Source: Saururus chinensis (Eukaryota > Streptophyta > Magnoliopsida > Piperales > Saururaceae). From it: 64,000 nt of DNA. Each line of letters starts with the position of its first letter. The stretch's first letter is position 1. Both the position numbers and the translations under genes were made by a program. Positions 1-13,402 of this stretch are shown piece after piece. The notes beneath the pieces are model-generated. The model saw nothing but the letters and a program-made list of their open reading frames with translations. It had not been told where the DNA came from and ran no database searches. Location of the stretch: NCBI GenBank assembly GCA_035235625.1, contig CP141146.1, forward strand, positions 39,663,709-39,727,708, in the 5' to 3' direction.

Positions 1-494
1 AAATTAAAATATGTTTCAAGAGATTTTAGACTTTATGCCCTTCCTAGTTGTTGTTTTACCACCTGAAATAATAACCATCATCATCAACACGTGCCATTTA
101 TCTGGGTGAGATTGTGAAACAAAATGTGTTTACCATACTGCTCTATATTGTAACATATTAACACATAATATGTCATCCCCTTCCCTTTTGAGGTCCTCCA
201 AATCGTTGACTATATCCTCAGTGGTATTAAGGCAGATCTTGTTGGCCTTCTCTTAGTTTATCACCTTTCAACTCTACCTCCTTATTCTCTTTGATGCATT
301 CATTCAGAATATAGTCCCTCGTAGTCTGTGTGCACATCAACTGCAACATCCTTATTGGTGGCATTATTAAGCAGATGATTTATGAGGGGCATAAATCAGA
401 TTATCTATGGATGAAAAAAAATTTATCTTATTTTCCATTGTTATGAATTGGTTGAAAGCTTGAGACACTTGTAAATTAATTGATGGCTTTACAG

Positions 495-3400
495 TGGGAA
501 ATCTAAAAATTTTTGGAAGGCAATCACTTATACATAAAGCTAAATCTGGAGGATATGGAGGGGGCGCACATGGTGCTCAGATGAACCTTTTTGATCGCCT
601 TGCTAGAGTTATCAAGGTTAGGTAACAAGATGATGCATTTGCCTTTTCGGTGATATTGTCTGGTTTTATTATCAGATCATTTTTAACTATTCCTGACTTG
701 TTTAATATGTTTGCAATTGTTGTCCTGATCGTGCAACACACTTGTTAGTCATATGCAAATGCTCTTGTGAGTGCTGTAGAGGATCCTGAAAAGATACTCG
801 AGCAAACAGTGCTTGAAATGAATGATGACTTGACAAAGATGCGGCAGGCAACTGCACAGGTGCTCCTCATGGCGCATGCATACATATCTTTATGCTCTTT
901 TAAATATGCTATTTGTTGCTTCTCTGTGTACCTGGGTCATAAAAATCTCTTTTGTCTTTTCTTTTCCTTGTTGTTTTCTAGGTTTTAGCATCACAAAAGC
1001 AGCTGGAAAACAAATATAAAGCTTCACAGCAATCTTCTGATGAATGGTAATATATTCATGTATGTAGAACAAAATGAACATTTTAGTATAAAAAATTCTA
1101 ATTGGCAGATTTCTGTTAAACATAGGTATCGAAGGGCACAACTTGCTCTTGAGAAAGGAGAGGAAGATCTTGCTCGCGAAGCTCTCAAAAGGCGTAAATC
1201 CTATGCGGTAATTATTTATCTTCTTGTAGTGATGTTAAAATCGTTTGGGTGTTCATTAACATATTTTCTGAATCCACGGTATTAGAGAAAAGTTAGGGCT
1301 TCTAGAAGATACCTTATAGGTTACTGAAATTGTCTTTTGGTGGCAGTCTTGGACTTATATATTGTGGGCCTTGTCTATTGGTTGAGTTGAAACAGGAAGC
1401 AATTAGGGAGTTGGAGTAGCACATGTGGAACAAGTTCTGGCAGGGTTTTTATTAAATTTTCAGTGTTTGGTGCTGTTCTGGGAAGATTGTGGGTCTTTTA
1501 TAGGAATCTTACAGAAAGGGGTAGAGGGAAAGGGATAGATTCTATACAGCTCCTGCTATTTAAAAATTCTGTGGCTATACTCTGAAATAATCATTAGTAC
1601 TGGAGCAGTTTTATACTTTGTTTCCCTTTATGTAATATTTCCATAAATTTCTGCTGAATGGATGAGTCAACTTAATGTCTAGAAAGAATCGTCTTCTGTG
1701 TGGTGATGCAAGGATTTTGTAAATAAAAAGTCAACATCACCAACTTAGTAGTACTCTGTTACATAAGTTTATAAAGCACTTACCTATGTTTCAATTTTTG
1801 CAAGGCAAGATAGGACGATAATTTGATAAATACATTTAAGATTTTGGAAGATTGTTATTACCCATCATTCCCATTTGTGCCCAGGCATTATGTACAATAA
1901 TGCATGCTTTGCTTTCTTATTTTAAGATAGTAGTTTTTATGTTGAAATTTGAGATTTAATGAAATCAATTAGGAATCTAGTAGGAGAAGAGGCCCATGTG
2001 CCTAATGTGTACAACCCTCTCTTATTTTAAGGGGACAGATTCTGCTCTTTGTAATCAGTCTTTCAATAATAAGAAACTGAGTTAAATTTACTGGAATCAT
2101 TTTCTCCAAAACCTAATATTTGGGCTCCATTAACCACAAATAGGGAGATATTGATAGTGACGTGGTATATAGGATAAATGCAAGCCGGGTGAAATAGAGG
2201 AGAGCGTCGGGAGTTTTGTGTGATGGGAGTGTTCCAAATAGGAATAAAGGCAACTTCTATAGAACAACTATTATGTTGGGCCATAGAAAAAGTCATATAG
2301 ATAATATAAATATAGCTGAAACGAGGATGCTAAGGTGGATGTGTGGGACAACTAGAAGAGGTAGGATTAAAAATGAATATCTATGTTAGAACTTAGGGGT
2401 AGCACCTTTTAGGGAGAAACTTAGGGAGTGTAGGTTGTGTTGGTATCGGCATATACATAGAAGACCAATGGATGCCCCTTGCTAAGAGGGTTGGAAGGGA
2501 TCCATGTAAATGATTCGAGAGAGATACATAAGAGAACTTAGATGAAGTTAACAAGAATGGATATCATTATGCTATCTCTTATAAAAAAGTTTGTACAAAA
2601 TAGACTAGAATAGTGGTGTAAGATCCATCTTGCCGACCTCAAAATGTGGGGAAAAGGTGCCACTTGATTATGATTTTCTCCAAAAACCTAACCCTTCTCC
2701 TCTCTGGCTGGCAAATTCTCCCCTTTTCCTCTCAATTTCTTCCCTTTCAATCCGTCATTCACCCTTAACCCATCGAGTTCATGCTGTAGATCCCTTGGTC
2801 CACAACAAAGATACTGGCAAGGATGATGAGTCTTGATTAATAGTTGTCAGTAATAGAGTTCTCATAACTAGAAGGTGAAAACCAAAAGGAAAAACAATAA
2901 TATGTAAGATTAACAAGAAAAATGTAAGATTGATGAGAAAGATGACTGACCGTAAAATATTGGGCAGATTGAAAATTTCATCGTTCCCCATTCACCTTTT
3001 ACACCGAGTCAAATTGCTAAGTGATGTTTCTACTGTGTTTGAAGTTTTGGACGTGCAGAACTCTGCAGCATTGATGTGATCATTAGAAAAAAATTATTGA
3101 ATATGTCCCTTGTTGTTGGCAAAAGCTTCTATTTCCACTTTCTTTTTGTAGTATCTTTGAGCAATTGTTCCGAATTAGACTATGTGGGTGTTGCAACTAT
3201 AATGAAACTTGCTTCTATTTTGGCTCACTAGAAACTGTAAATTAGAGAAAAGAAGTGTAGGATGTTATAATCTAGTTTCATGTGACAAATATATACTTAA
3301 AACTTTGTCACTAACTATGGGCAAAACAAGAACCTGGGACCAGTATGACATTTCGTGTATAGTCATTTCTTTAAAAGAATTTACTGGTTTTAATCATCCA

Positions 3401-5916
3401 TCATTTGTAAAAATTCTATGTATCTTATATTTCCTGCATTAAGTTTCATGATCATTGTTATACTTGGCTGTCTGCATCAGTTGTCTTACATGAATATGTA
3501 AATATAAAGGTAGCATAATTTTTATTTTTTTTTGCATGATTTATTCAATGGATATGAGCTTTAAATAACTCCTGACATCACTGTGGGCTGGCGATGTTTT
3601 GACAATAGAGATATACAGGGTGGCTTATAATTTGTTAGACTGATGACCTTTCTTGTATTACAGGACAATGCAAATGCTCTAAAAGTTCAACTTGATCAGC
3701 AGAAGAAAGTTGTCGATAGTCTTGTCTCCAATACTCGGGTTTGTTTTTATCTTTCTAACCTTTTCAAATTACAGTATGTGGTATCATACTCTATAAGCAC
3801 CATATTTAGCTTCTAAAAATGTTTCTTAAACATAATAGTAGGAGAATGTCTACATGACAATTTTAAGAAATGGAATTCTGTTACTTTTCTCTGTTTAATT
3901 GATCTTACATCACCTATGTCAGCTTTCCTTTTCATCATATTAGAAGTATACTGATGAAACTGGGAAATAGTATGAGTTGATCATTTAGAATGTAAAATAA
4001 AAAACAGAATTAGGGGGAGGGGAGAATCAATGATTGAATTGGGAAAGGAGAAGATGAAGGAACTTGGAGTGAAGATTTAGCTTAGATAATTTGGGTTGGT
4101 TCAGAGTTTTATGGCTGGAACCTTAACTTCCACCATGCAAGAGGCAGGGAAAAAGGAAGGTTTTGTCGTTGGCATCATCAGTCTGGTAAACAATGTTACA
4201 GATGATTTGTCTTGTTTTTTATGATTATCTCCTTGATTCATAGTGCTTTAATTGATGATATATGGAGCTCAGCTGTGTCTTCGCTCTCAGAATATTTTGT
4301 GTAATGTGGCGTGTATTCTCTTTATTTCAATGCTTATACTTCTTGCATATTTTATTGGGTCTAAAATGAATATGAAATAATTGATTGTCTCAAACAAAGA
4401 TCCTTATCTGTAGGCAAGATGTAGCTTAAGATTAGTCAGATGATTGAACTGGAAGGTAAAAACTATTTGATCTTTCAGATAGATCAGTCACTGTTGGTTG
4501 GAGTTAGGACATTAGATAGAGGGCTTCTAAGGATGATTTGCTACTAAATCTACCATGTTGTTTGATTGTGTCATGTTGAAATTATTTTAGCAATTAGTAC
4601 TAGGTGTCTTTGTTGACATATCATTGTCATGAAAGGGTGAGTTTGTTGATTTCTTTTTTCTTCTTTTTATGTAGCTTCTGGAGAGCAAGATACAGGAAGC
4701 AAGGTCAAAGAAAGACACACTAAAGGCTCGTGCACAATCTGCCAAGTTTGTCCTATACTCTGGTCTTAGATTTTTACATAAATTCTATCATGCATTTTTG
4801 AAAAGCATCAAACTAAATGGCCGATCTGCTTTTGTTTAGGACTGCTACCAAAGTAAATGAGATGCTGGGTAATGTCAATACAAGTAGTGCTCTCTCTGTA
4901 TTTGAGAAGATGGAGGAAAAGGGTAGGGTTCTATTGTTGGTTGGATTCACATGATCCAATATCATCATCAAATTGATTTCTCAAAATATCATCAACTCAT
5001 ACACCTTATCCTGAAAAAGGTTGGGTCATTTACAATCATCCTCAAACAAGGGGGTATGGGTTGAATTTCGTCATCCTGATATGCATTGTCCAACAAGCTG
5101 GAGTGTGCTTCATGAGATAATTTGCTCAGACAATTTTAGAAGATGTTTTCTTATTTCCGCCACGAGTGTTTTCCTAGACAATTTTAGAAGACTATTTTAC
5201 TGAAAACTTTAGTTGGAAGCCCCTGCTACTGTACATTTATCAAGCGAAATTAATTTTGAAAATTTGATATGACTATCATTTACATGATAACACTTGGTTT
5301 TTTTCAGAAGAGAAAATTCAAGTTCTTTTAAATATATGTACTTCGACATCTATGTCTGTACTAAGTACCAATGTTTAATGATATGATGAGTGTAAATATT
5401 TTGGAAAGAAACAAATGACTTGATGAGCCAACAATTCGATATTCATAATTTCTTTTTTCCTTTCTGGGGCAGTCCTGGCTATGGAGTCTCAAGCAGAGGC
5501 GTTGAATCAGCTAAGCACTGATGATCTTGAGGGAAAAGTAGGTTTTCCTTCCTTCAATTTATGTTCTCACCTTTTTAGCAGGCTTAGTTTCCCCAAGCAT
5601 TCAATATGACCATTATTTTACTATTACGAATGATACAGTTTGCTATGCTAGAAAGTTCGTCAGTGGATGATGATTTTGCAAAACTGAAGAAGGAAATATC
5701 AGGGAGTGTGCCGGTGCTGTCTTCCTCCTCTTTCATGCACTTAAAACTGAAGGTTATTTAGAGAGTTATGATGCATTAAACCTTTGTTACTTATACTATC
5801 AATGTGTTTTTTCTGTTATGTAGAAAGGAGAGCTTCCTGCTGGCAGACCATTTTCATTCCAGGATGCAGAGCTTGAGAAGGAGCTTAATGAGTTGAGACA
5901 GAAGGCAAAAGATTAA
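495..5916 (+). CDS. VIPP1: VIPP1/IM30, chloroplast membrane-remodelling protein (5' partial)
   Basis: PspA/IM30-family protein that assembles into large rings and rods on the chloroplast inner envelope and thylakoids and is needed for thylakoid upkeep (family knowledge; ESCRT-III superfamily). Ten exons are readable: 495-616, 749-859, 982-1046, 1126-1207, 3664-3738, 4675-4745, 4840-4922, 5473-5537, 5639-5707 and 5824-5916. Together they give 277 residues in one consistent frame, ending at TAA 5914-5916. The mature part starts near the ATG at 581 ([12 protein letters not shown]), the membrane-binding amphipathic helix. It continues as the long coiled-coil hairpin ([56 protein letters not shown]) to the tail [15 protein letters not shown]. 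The exon at 495 opens in mid-codon, so the transit-peptide exon lies outside the window. The donor at 5708 is weak; GT at 5714 would add two residues. Intron 4 is 2.46 kb and holds a LINE scrap. I am very sure of the identity. Confidence 0.95.
2271..2580 (+). pseudogene. LINE reverse-transcriptase C-terminal remnant in VIPP1 intron
   Basis: The plus strand reads [20 protein letters not shown] from 2315. After one stop comes [20 protein letters not shown] and then IHRRPMDAP. This is the conserved block after the reverse-transcriptase fingers/palm in plant L1-type LINEs. About 45 bp upstream a frame-shifted CWAIEK fits the same family. Stops and shifts show that it is dead. It lies in the sense orientation in the 2.46-kb fourth intron of VIPP1, far from both splice sites. 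Confidence 0.75.
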
Positions 5917-7981
5917 CTTTTGAGTTTTTTATGCAAATTTCCTCTCACACCAACCACATGAAATTCCATGCTTCAATTTTGTCATTGGTGATAGAAATGT
6001 TCATCGTCTGAAAGGCATGCCTATGAGGATTGCGGTCAGTGGTAACTTGTCTTTGATGATGGAGGACGCCACCTATGTTTGTTCCCCCCTTCATTTAACG
6101 ATGCAGATCACGTTGGTGATCTAGTAAATGTATAAAAGCTTTTCTTGGTTGATTTTCGTACATAAGAGATTAATTTAGTACTCGAAGAACAACTTATAAA
6201 TGTCATTTATTCAGCAAATATCCCCTCGAATCCTAAACCGTGGTCAGGCCTTGTGGCATTCCTATCATCTGTCCTCCATGCTCGGACAGATGTTACCGAA
6301 AGTGCATCTGGTCCGGTTCCACCATCAATTTTTTTTGAATGGGCAGAACCCAAAAGGATTTGGGGGAAAGGGAACAAGACGAGGGAGTGTGCAACAGGAG
6401 AAGTCGTCTTGGAGCACAGGTAGCAAAAACGGCGGGGCATGGTAACGCCAACAAAATTTGCCAGCGGGTCAGCCGGCACAGTTTGTCACGGAAAGCGGGG
6501 ACGGTTGATACCTCTTCATAGTGAAAGATTTGGTGCACCGTAGGGAAGTATTTTTTATACACCCTATTGATCATGAGTCAAGAATCAAGCGTGGTAATGT
6601 TAGTGTCATTGGCGTTAACATGCACCAGTGTGTTGAGTCATCTGTTTTATAGATAAATAATCTCAAGCCTTTTTTTTTATGTTGGGCTCATGGTCAGTGA
6701 TGATTCCCTTTTATAAAATGTTATTTGTTGTAGAATTCAAAGGCGGATATGATAGGGGAAATTTGAAGTTTCTCGGCATTTAAAAGGTGCTAACAAGCCT
6801 AGTTTTAGCCTATCTAGCTTAGACTCAAAGTCAAAATCTTTGGTTCGAACTTGACTAGAAGCTCAAATAAGTTGGAGCTAACTAATTCAAACTTAGTTCA
6901 AAGTCATTTTATTATAATAACAAGTTTAACTCAAATTGAGCTTAATCTGTATATGAAAATAAATTTAATTTTACTAATTAGACTCTTATTTCTAAGTACC
7001 CGCATGTGCTAGTGTATATGCACTAAGTGTTCTCAGGCCATACAATTTTGATTATATCTAGTGCATGCTAACGAGCTTATGATATGGAGCTTACTAAAGC
7101 GTTCACTATATTTATTATTATTATGTTAATATAATAAAAAAATATTTATTTTAAATTGAGCCCCCTTAGTATGTGTCTAAAACATATAACGAGCACATGT
7201 AATTAATACATCATCATCACACAATTTTGAAAATGTAGTGGTTCTTAATCACATAACATGAAGGTTACATCCGCTTGCCCTTCCTGCAATTTAACATGCA
7301 CCAAATACATATTTTGGTTCATAATAACTTTTTTAAAAAAAATATATAAAAAATTATAAATAAAAGTTAATATATGATCAAACAAATTGGCTCAAAGCCT
7401 CAAGCTAAGTTGCACTTGACCCTTAGTTGCTCTTAACTCTCTAATATATATAATATCAAAATATCATTATTGATTGAGCATGTATGAAAATACAACTAAA
7501 TGTATAATTAATGTTATCCCTTCTTTGGGTTTTTATTTTCAGGTTATAACTACCCTCAATTTTGGTCTAAGTATATGACATTTTGAGTATGTTTATATCT
7601 CATCATTCAAATAATGATTATCAAGCAAATTATATTATATTAACAATAAAAAACTTTGAGTCATGCCATCTTTAATCCATCCTAATTAAAAAGAGACTTC
7701 ATGAGTTAATGCTAAATAACTTTAAAAAAATTGTTATAAAATTTTAATTTTTTAAGAATTTCAATACTAGTCTCTACATAAAATTTTAAAAAATATAACA
7801 TAATTTTTTTGACATGTAGATAATATTACCAATGCATTTGTCTGATTATAGCATATATTTAATATGCACTAAGTCTATGTTATATCCCATACCATATATG
7901 TATATACTTTATTAAGGCTAATTTTTATGATATATCTAAATTTTAATACACATCTTATGTGGACATATATATATTATATGG

Positions 7982-8097
<116 letters not shown>

Positions 8098-8299
8098 GAT
8101 TGATAATTATGCAAGCATACACATAGGTTAATATATATTTATATATATTATAAAAAATATTTATAAACTTTATTCAAATTCGAGTTTAAATTGCATATAT
8201 TCGACTTCAGTCTACTTCGAGCATAGTTATATTTTTTTAACACTTATACCCTCCTGAATCGAACTCAATTTATCCACCAATATTTTTTTTCTTTTATTT

Positions 8300-9150
8300 A
8301 TTTTTTTAAACCGGACCGCGAATTAAATTCTCGGTCCAGCAATCGTCTTCCCCGTGGAGACGAAGACTACTGCAGAAGCCCGAAAGCTGTTGGATTTCAC
8401 GTCCAACAGCCGTCGGTGGCCTGGTCGGCTGGTCCCCGACGATCGATCGAAAGGGGGCTTCCACACCATTTTTCTTCGACGGATCTCCAACTCACCGCGC
8501 CACTAGATGGTGGTACACAGGTCCAAACCGTGGCCTGATTTTCATGCAGAGATGGCTGCCAGGGTGTAGTGGCAGCCTTGGCTGACTGTAGAGCCTGGCC
8601 TGGCCTGGCCGGATCTTCGCCAGCAGCGATCACGGTGGCCTTGGCCCCGTCGCTGACCAGTGGCAGCCCTAGTATAAATTCATCGAATAGTTGTCTATCG
8701 TCTGAAGCTTTGGCCATGGCGGTGCTCTGCCTCTGGCAGAGCCCTGCCTTGGCCGTCCCTGGTTGAAATCTCACAGCTGAAGGCCGTCTTGGCCTCCGAC
8801 AGTCCCTGGGTGTCGGCGGAAGAGGCTTCTGCGCGGCCACCTCCTTCCCCCTCTCCCGATTCTCTCCGCTCCTCAATCTATTCCTCTGTGAACAGTGCCG
8901 ACGTTGGCCTCCTCCATATGTTCGCTCCGGCACCTCTATTTTGACGATGCCAGATCCCACCAACCCGATCCCCCACCTTCAGGTGGGTGGTACCGTGCTA
9001 CGGCAACTTGAAGACCATGCTGTCGGTGTTCCCCTCGCCTCTAGCCACACCGACGTTCAGAGAAGAAGAAAGTATCGGCTTTTTTATAGCTACCCAGAAT
9101 CTGCAGGCCGTAGCTCAACGTGCTGTGGTTGCCGCCCTCCAAAAAAATGA
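8300..9150. other. GC-rich block with a perfect 9-bp hairpin, not a recognised gene
   Basis: An abrupt GC-rich island within AT-rich DNA. A minus-strand frame is open over 8397-8963, but its predicted 188 residues show no known domain and look like translated GC-rich DNA. At 8386-8410 there is a perfect inverted repeat: GCTGTTGGA, a 7-nt loop, then TCCAACAGC. In composition it resembles the GC-rich islands inside the long LTR at 53.8-54.3 kb and the segment at 63.6-64.0 kb. It may therefore be a leftover of such an LTR; this is inference. Confidence 0.4.
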
Positions 9151-9193
9151 TTGGGGTCTTTTGGTAAACCTCTCTTATGTTTTAAATAAATTT

Positions 9194-9194
9194 A

Positions 9195-9221
<27 letters not shown>
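9194..9221. repeat. short (AT)n microsatellite
   Basis: About 28 bp of pure AT dinucleotide repeat. Confidence 0.9.
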
Positions 9222-9226
<5 letters not shown>

Positions 9227-9424
9227 AAATAAATATTAGAACAGCAGGGTGCCATTCAGGTGAGGAGGCGGCAATTGAAAGTCATCGATGGGAGGTGACT
9301 TGCGCTAAATCACCAAAAGTGTCGTTGTTCAATAAAAACTCATTTTTTTACACTCCAAAAGTTGTTAAAGGGTCTACAAGCTTCATTTATGTAGATTCAA
9401 TCACCATTTAACCTCTATAATAGA

Positions 9425-12400
9425 TAAGATTGGTATTTACGTATATTATAATAGAGAGGTAGGCAATGATGATGTATACATAAGTAAAAAGGCACGGTTG
9501 ATGAACATTAATCCGTCGGTAAGTTTGGTAAGCTATTGTTTCAAGTTAAAGAACGACTTGCTGTCAATGGTAATGTAACTTTGAAGTATATAATTTTATC
9601 TTCCTAATCATCTATTATATATGAATTAAAAGATAATGAGGACCTGCAATCAATATTTTTTATTTATAAGAAGACAAATAAAGAGATATTATCATCGTAT
9701 GCCGAGATGGAAGATCCTGACAACAGTAACAAATCATCATCAATAGAAAAGAATCAGATATTCAATAGAGCTAAATCACTTGTAGTAATGGCTTAGCTCA
9801 GCTCTAACTATGGATTGTATATGGGAGTCAATTATACACAATCCACTTTTGAAACTGTCAGGTAATAATGAATTTTAGATTACATAATAATGTACTTTAT
9901 TTTGTACTCGAGCACATGTAGGGATGCCACTCGGGTCAGGTAAATGGTAAAACTAACCCGACTTGACCCTAATGGGTTGGGTTTAGTTTTTAAAAATTAA
10001 CTTGAATAGAGGGTTTGGGTTTTAGGTGATCCAACCCGACCCGACCCTAATATAAATATAAAAATAAATTTTAAATTTTTTTAATATTATTTTTTAAAAA
10101 ATAAAAAAAATTAAAAATAGTATTTAAAATATATTTTTTTATTCTATTCGGGTTAAACAGGTTGGGTTTGGGTCGGTTTGAGTTAGGGTTCGGTCGGGTT
10201 CAAGTCACAGTTTTCCCATGTGGGATCGGATTCAGGTTTGGCAAAACCCTACCCGGTGGCATCACTGAGCACATGATATCTAACCTATCATGTTCAATTC
10301 AAAGAATATCGTGTGAAGAAAAAATACGATATTTATAATATTGCATAACAAATGATGTGAAATACATAAGCGATACAACACTAATTTTTTTTAGTGTAGA
10401 TATAATAAGACGACTTGTATATATATCGTATTATCGATAACACGATATGATTTGTAAACTTGTAACTAAATACACGATGTCAAGTTATATCGCATATTGA
10501 TTAACACGTTAATATCCAATGCGGATTGGGAGAATTGAGAAATTTGAACTCAACAAATCCATGTCATTCTTCTTACAACAATCCAATGCCTACAGATACT
10601 GTGATAGAAGTCAATTAAACTAGATTAGAAGAAATGTCGCCAACGATGAGTGCGATAAGGACTTCATATGATAACTATGAAGTCCCAACAACCCTTGTAA
10701 TTACGATGGCAAAAAATTTGAAGAAGTGTGGGGTGATGATCCATGGAATGAGAATGATATAATTGACATGGAAAGTATGTTTGACCACAAAGAATTTGGA
10801 GATAGCAAGGTACCCAGTAGAGGCCGAGGTAGAGTGGGAGATAGCTGATGATCTCAACCTGTTGGAATAGAATATTGGTAAGGGCGAGCTAATAACTGAC
10901 AGTTTGCAAGCAAAGGACTACTAGATTCTACTCAAAATGGGTGTAGTTTTCAAAGCCTATTATATTTCAAGAGGGTTTTGATTGAGCTAGTAATAAAGGT
11001 GAATTTCACTTATCATGTTGTGGATGAGAACAGAAATATGTACACTATAAAGTGCTCCAATTAGCCTTATAATTGGTAAATAAGGGGTTTAAACACAAAA
11101 GATCACATGACTGTAACGAGGGTGCCCGACCATTTGTGTAGAATGTAAAGGAAGTCAACTGACCATCCTCTAACATGGCACCTTTGGATTGCAAGAAAAT
11201 GTTATAGGTTGTTTAAAGATTCAATAGATATTACACTGAAAAGCATAGTAAGTTATATTTTGATGCACTGGGGTATAACTGTGAACTATGAGAAATGTTG
11301 ACGTGCAAGTAAAGAAAACTTATGATATTCCTTCATTCGTGTTTGAAGAAACACAACATTTCGATATGGCATGTTATTGGGAGCATGATGCTTTTATAGT
11401 CGCATTTTCTTACAATACAACCTATTTACCTATCGTGTTATTACACAGTTCATTTATGGAAGCATGACTACGAAAGTTATCGTGTTATCAAGAACACGAC
11501 ATATTAACTTGTTGTATAATCTTTATTATAATCTTTACAACTTAATATTTCATCGTGTAGGTAAATCACTGACTAATTTAATAAATGGGGACCCAGATGA
11601 ATCCTATCATATAATTCCTACATACGGAATTCAAATATAAAGGATCAATCTAAAAAGTGTAATTGTTCTAATCAGATCATGTGATATTCTCATACCTATA
11701 GGGGGATACAATTTTAAAAGTCTTTTAGATGTTTGGGCCGATTGCAAGAGGCTTCAGAATCACATTGAGGTCATTGCTAATGGTAGATGCGACTTTTTTG
11801 AATTGAAAGTATCCTGGTCAGTTATTAATAGCAACTGCACAAGACATGAACAATAATATGGTATGCATTACATTTGCAGTGGTTGAGAACGAGTGTGAGA
11901 AAACGTGGTGCCCGTAAATGCATCCAAAATAGAAGAGAATAAGCAAGGAATGTACATATATTGATAGTATCAATGGATGAATTCCCTGTTAACTCGCTAT
12001 ATCACCACATAAAATGTAATTACTATTGTGTGTAAGTTCATATGTTATTGTCCATCTCTTGTAAGTTTAACTGTTAAAATAACATGATAGTTGTGATCGT
12101 AAGGCTAGTGTTGATGGGTCATGTTCTTGTTAACACGACATTGATCATTTAACGTGTTCTCATTCACACAATATTCATTGAATAGGATGTTGTGAATTTT
12201 CTCAAACATAGCTGCACATGCAGAAAGTTTTAGCAAGTGGGGCTACCATGTAAACATATAATTGCAGCAATTGATCACATACACTTCTATGTGTCTGACT
12301 ACTATAAAAAAGGTACTTCACATAAACATATGGAATGACACATTGAGAGCCTTTATACCAAACGACAGATAAGCACCATTGGGGACCGACTAGAATTCTG

Positions 12401-12535
12401 CCTACATTCAACCCACCTATCCCACTCAAGCAGCGGCGGTGTCCAAGAAAAAGCCAGATAGAGTCACAACCAAAGGTCAAAGAGCCACGCAAATGTGGAG
12501 CATGAGGGCAGTTTGGTCACAACCTAAACATTGTA
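9425..12535 (+). pseudogene. Degraded MULE (MuDR-type) transposase
   Basis: Pieces of a Mutator-like transposase occur in the expected order, broken by many stops and shifts. Near 9440-9720 is a PB1-like N-terminal part (YYNREVGNDDVYISKKA, then YELKDNEDLQSIFF). Near 10930-11330 is the MuDR N-terminal domain (MGVVFKAYYI, YTIKCSN, ILMHWGITVNYEKC). At 11580-11900 is the DDE core region (NGDPDESYHIIPTYG, FGPIARGFRITLRS, then LLIATAQDMNNNMV and ITFAVVENECEKTW). At 12200-12280 is a SWIM zinc finger (SCTCRKF, GLPCKHIIAAIDH). Near 12490-12520 is a C-terminal zinc knuckle (KCGA, GQFGHNLN). A hAT-type MITE sits at 9919-10267. Three AT-rich stretches with palindromic motifs break the coding parts. The element abuts the Tekay LTR at 12571. 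It cannot encode an active protein as it stands. Confidence 0.8.
9919..10267. mobile_element. hAT-type MITE with 8-bp target duplication
   Basis: 349 bp with imperfect terminal inverted repeats: TAGGGATGCCAC at the left and, read inward, CAGTGATGCCAC at the right. AGCACATG at 9911-9918 is repeated at 10268-10275, an 8-bp target duplication as expected for hAT. The interior is rich in ACCCGACC/GGGTTGGG motifs and has no coding capacity. It interrupts the MULE remnant and so is the younger insertion. Confidence 0.85.
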
Positions 12536-12570
12536 CAATCACATAAAAGGACCCTCCAAATGTGGCTAAT

Positions 12571-13360
12571 TGTCACGACCCGGATTTTTAAAAACCCTTT
12601 TTAATGCAGAACCATCGATAAATCACGATAATTTTTTTTTTTAAAATCAAATCAATTCAGCCGACTAAATATCCAGGTCATAATCATTGGGGTTCGTAAA
12701 TACGGATAGCAAATTATATAATATCATATAAGAGTAACCAAAAATCCACAAATAAATGAACCATCCATCTAAGTGCAACCCTTACATCTGTTTGGAAATA
12801 AGCAACTAATCAAAGTTGGCTCTCACGCCATTATTACAATCATTCAAAATGTACTGAAATAATGGAACTAAATCCTACTAGAGCTAAGTCGTCCTCAATC
12901 TGAAAGTCCAGTCCCGATCCTGCTAGTCCTCACCAGAAGATCCTGCAAAACCAGGTCGCTGAGTATACTAATCTTAACTCAAAACTAAGACAGCAAACCT
13001 ACCTCAAACGCCGATTTGCCGTCGATCCACAAACGCCGGAGCTCCACCCTCAATCACCTTCTTCTCTAATTTTTCTAGGTAAAATTAGAGTTAAAATTAG
13101 GGGAACATCTAAATTTATAGAGAGGGGATTGGGGTTTAATTGGGTAAGGATTAAACCAAGTAGGATAGGGAATCCTAAGTGGTTTAAACCCTCCCAAATT
13201 AAGTGGTCCGTCCACCACTTAATTGGGCCTGCAATGGGCTCTGCAAATCTTTCTGCACAGCCCAAAAACTATTCTGCATACCCCAAATCCTGTAAATTCC
13301 TAAAAAAATCCAGAAAAATAGGGAAAAAATTCTAGAAAAATACCTAAAATTTCCTGGACA
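12571..13360 (-). repeat. 3' LTR of the Tekay-like element
   Basis: 790 bp. On the plus strand it starts TGTCACGACCCGG and ends CCTGGACA. On the minus strand it begins TGTCC, the usual TG...CA form. It carries a TATA box, TATAAATTT on the minus strand near 13111-13119. It matches 18162-18929 almost throughout. Confidence 0.93.
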
Positions 13361-13367
13361 TTACAAT

Positions 13368-13377
13368 CTTTCCCCCT
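13368..13377 (-). other. polypurine tract
   Basis: The minus strand reads AGGGGGAAAG seven bases before the 3' LTR. This is where plus-strand DNA synthesis of an LTR retrotransposon is primed. Confidence 0.7.
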
Positions 13378-13402
13378 AAAAAAGGAATTTTGTCCCCAAA
13401 AT

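Noticed and set aside
6200-6574. Overlapping small frames after VIPP1 as genes
   Set aside because: Several short frames on both strands overlap, none with a known domain or splice-compatible partner.
8397-8963. Minus-strand open frame of 188 residues as a gene
   Set aside because: No recognised domain. Frames are open on both strands because the block is GC-rich, and the same look is seen in other GC-rich repeat islands here.
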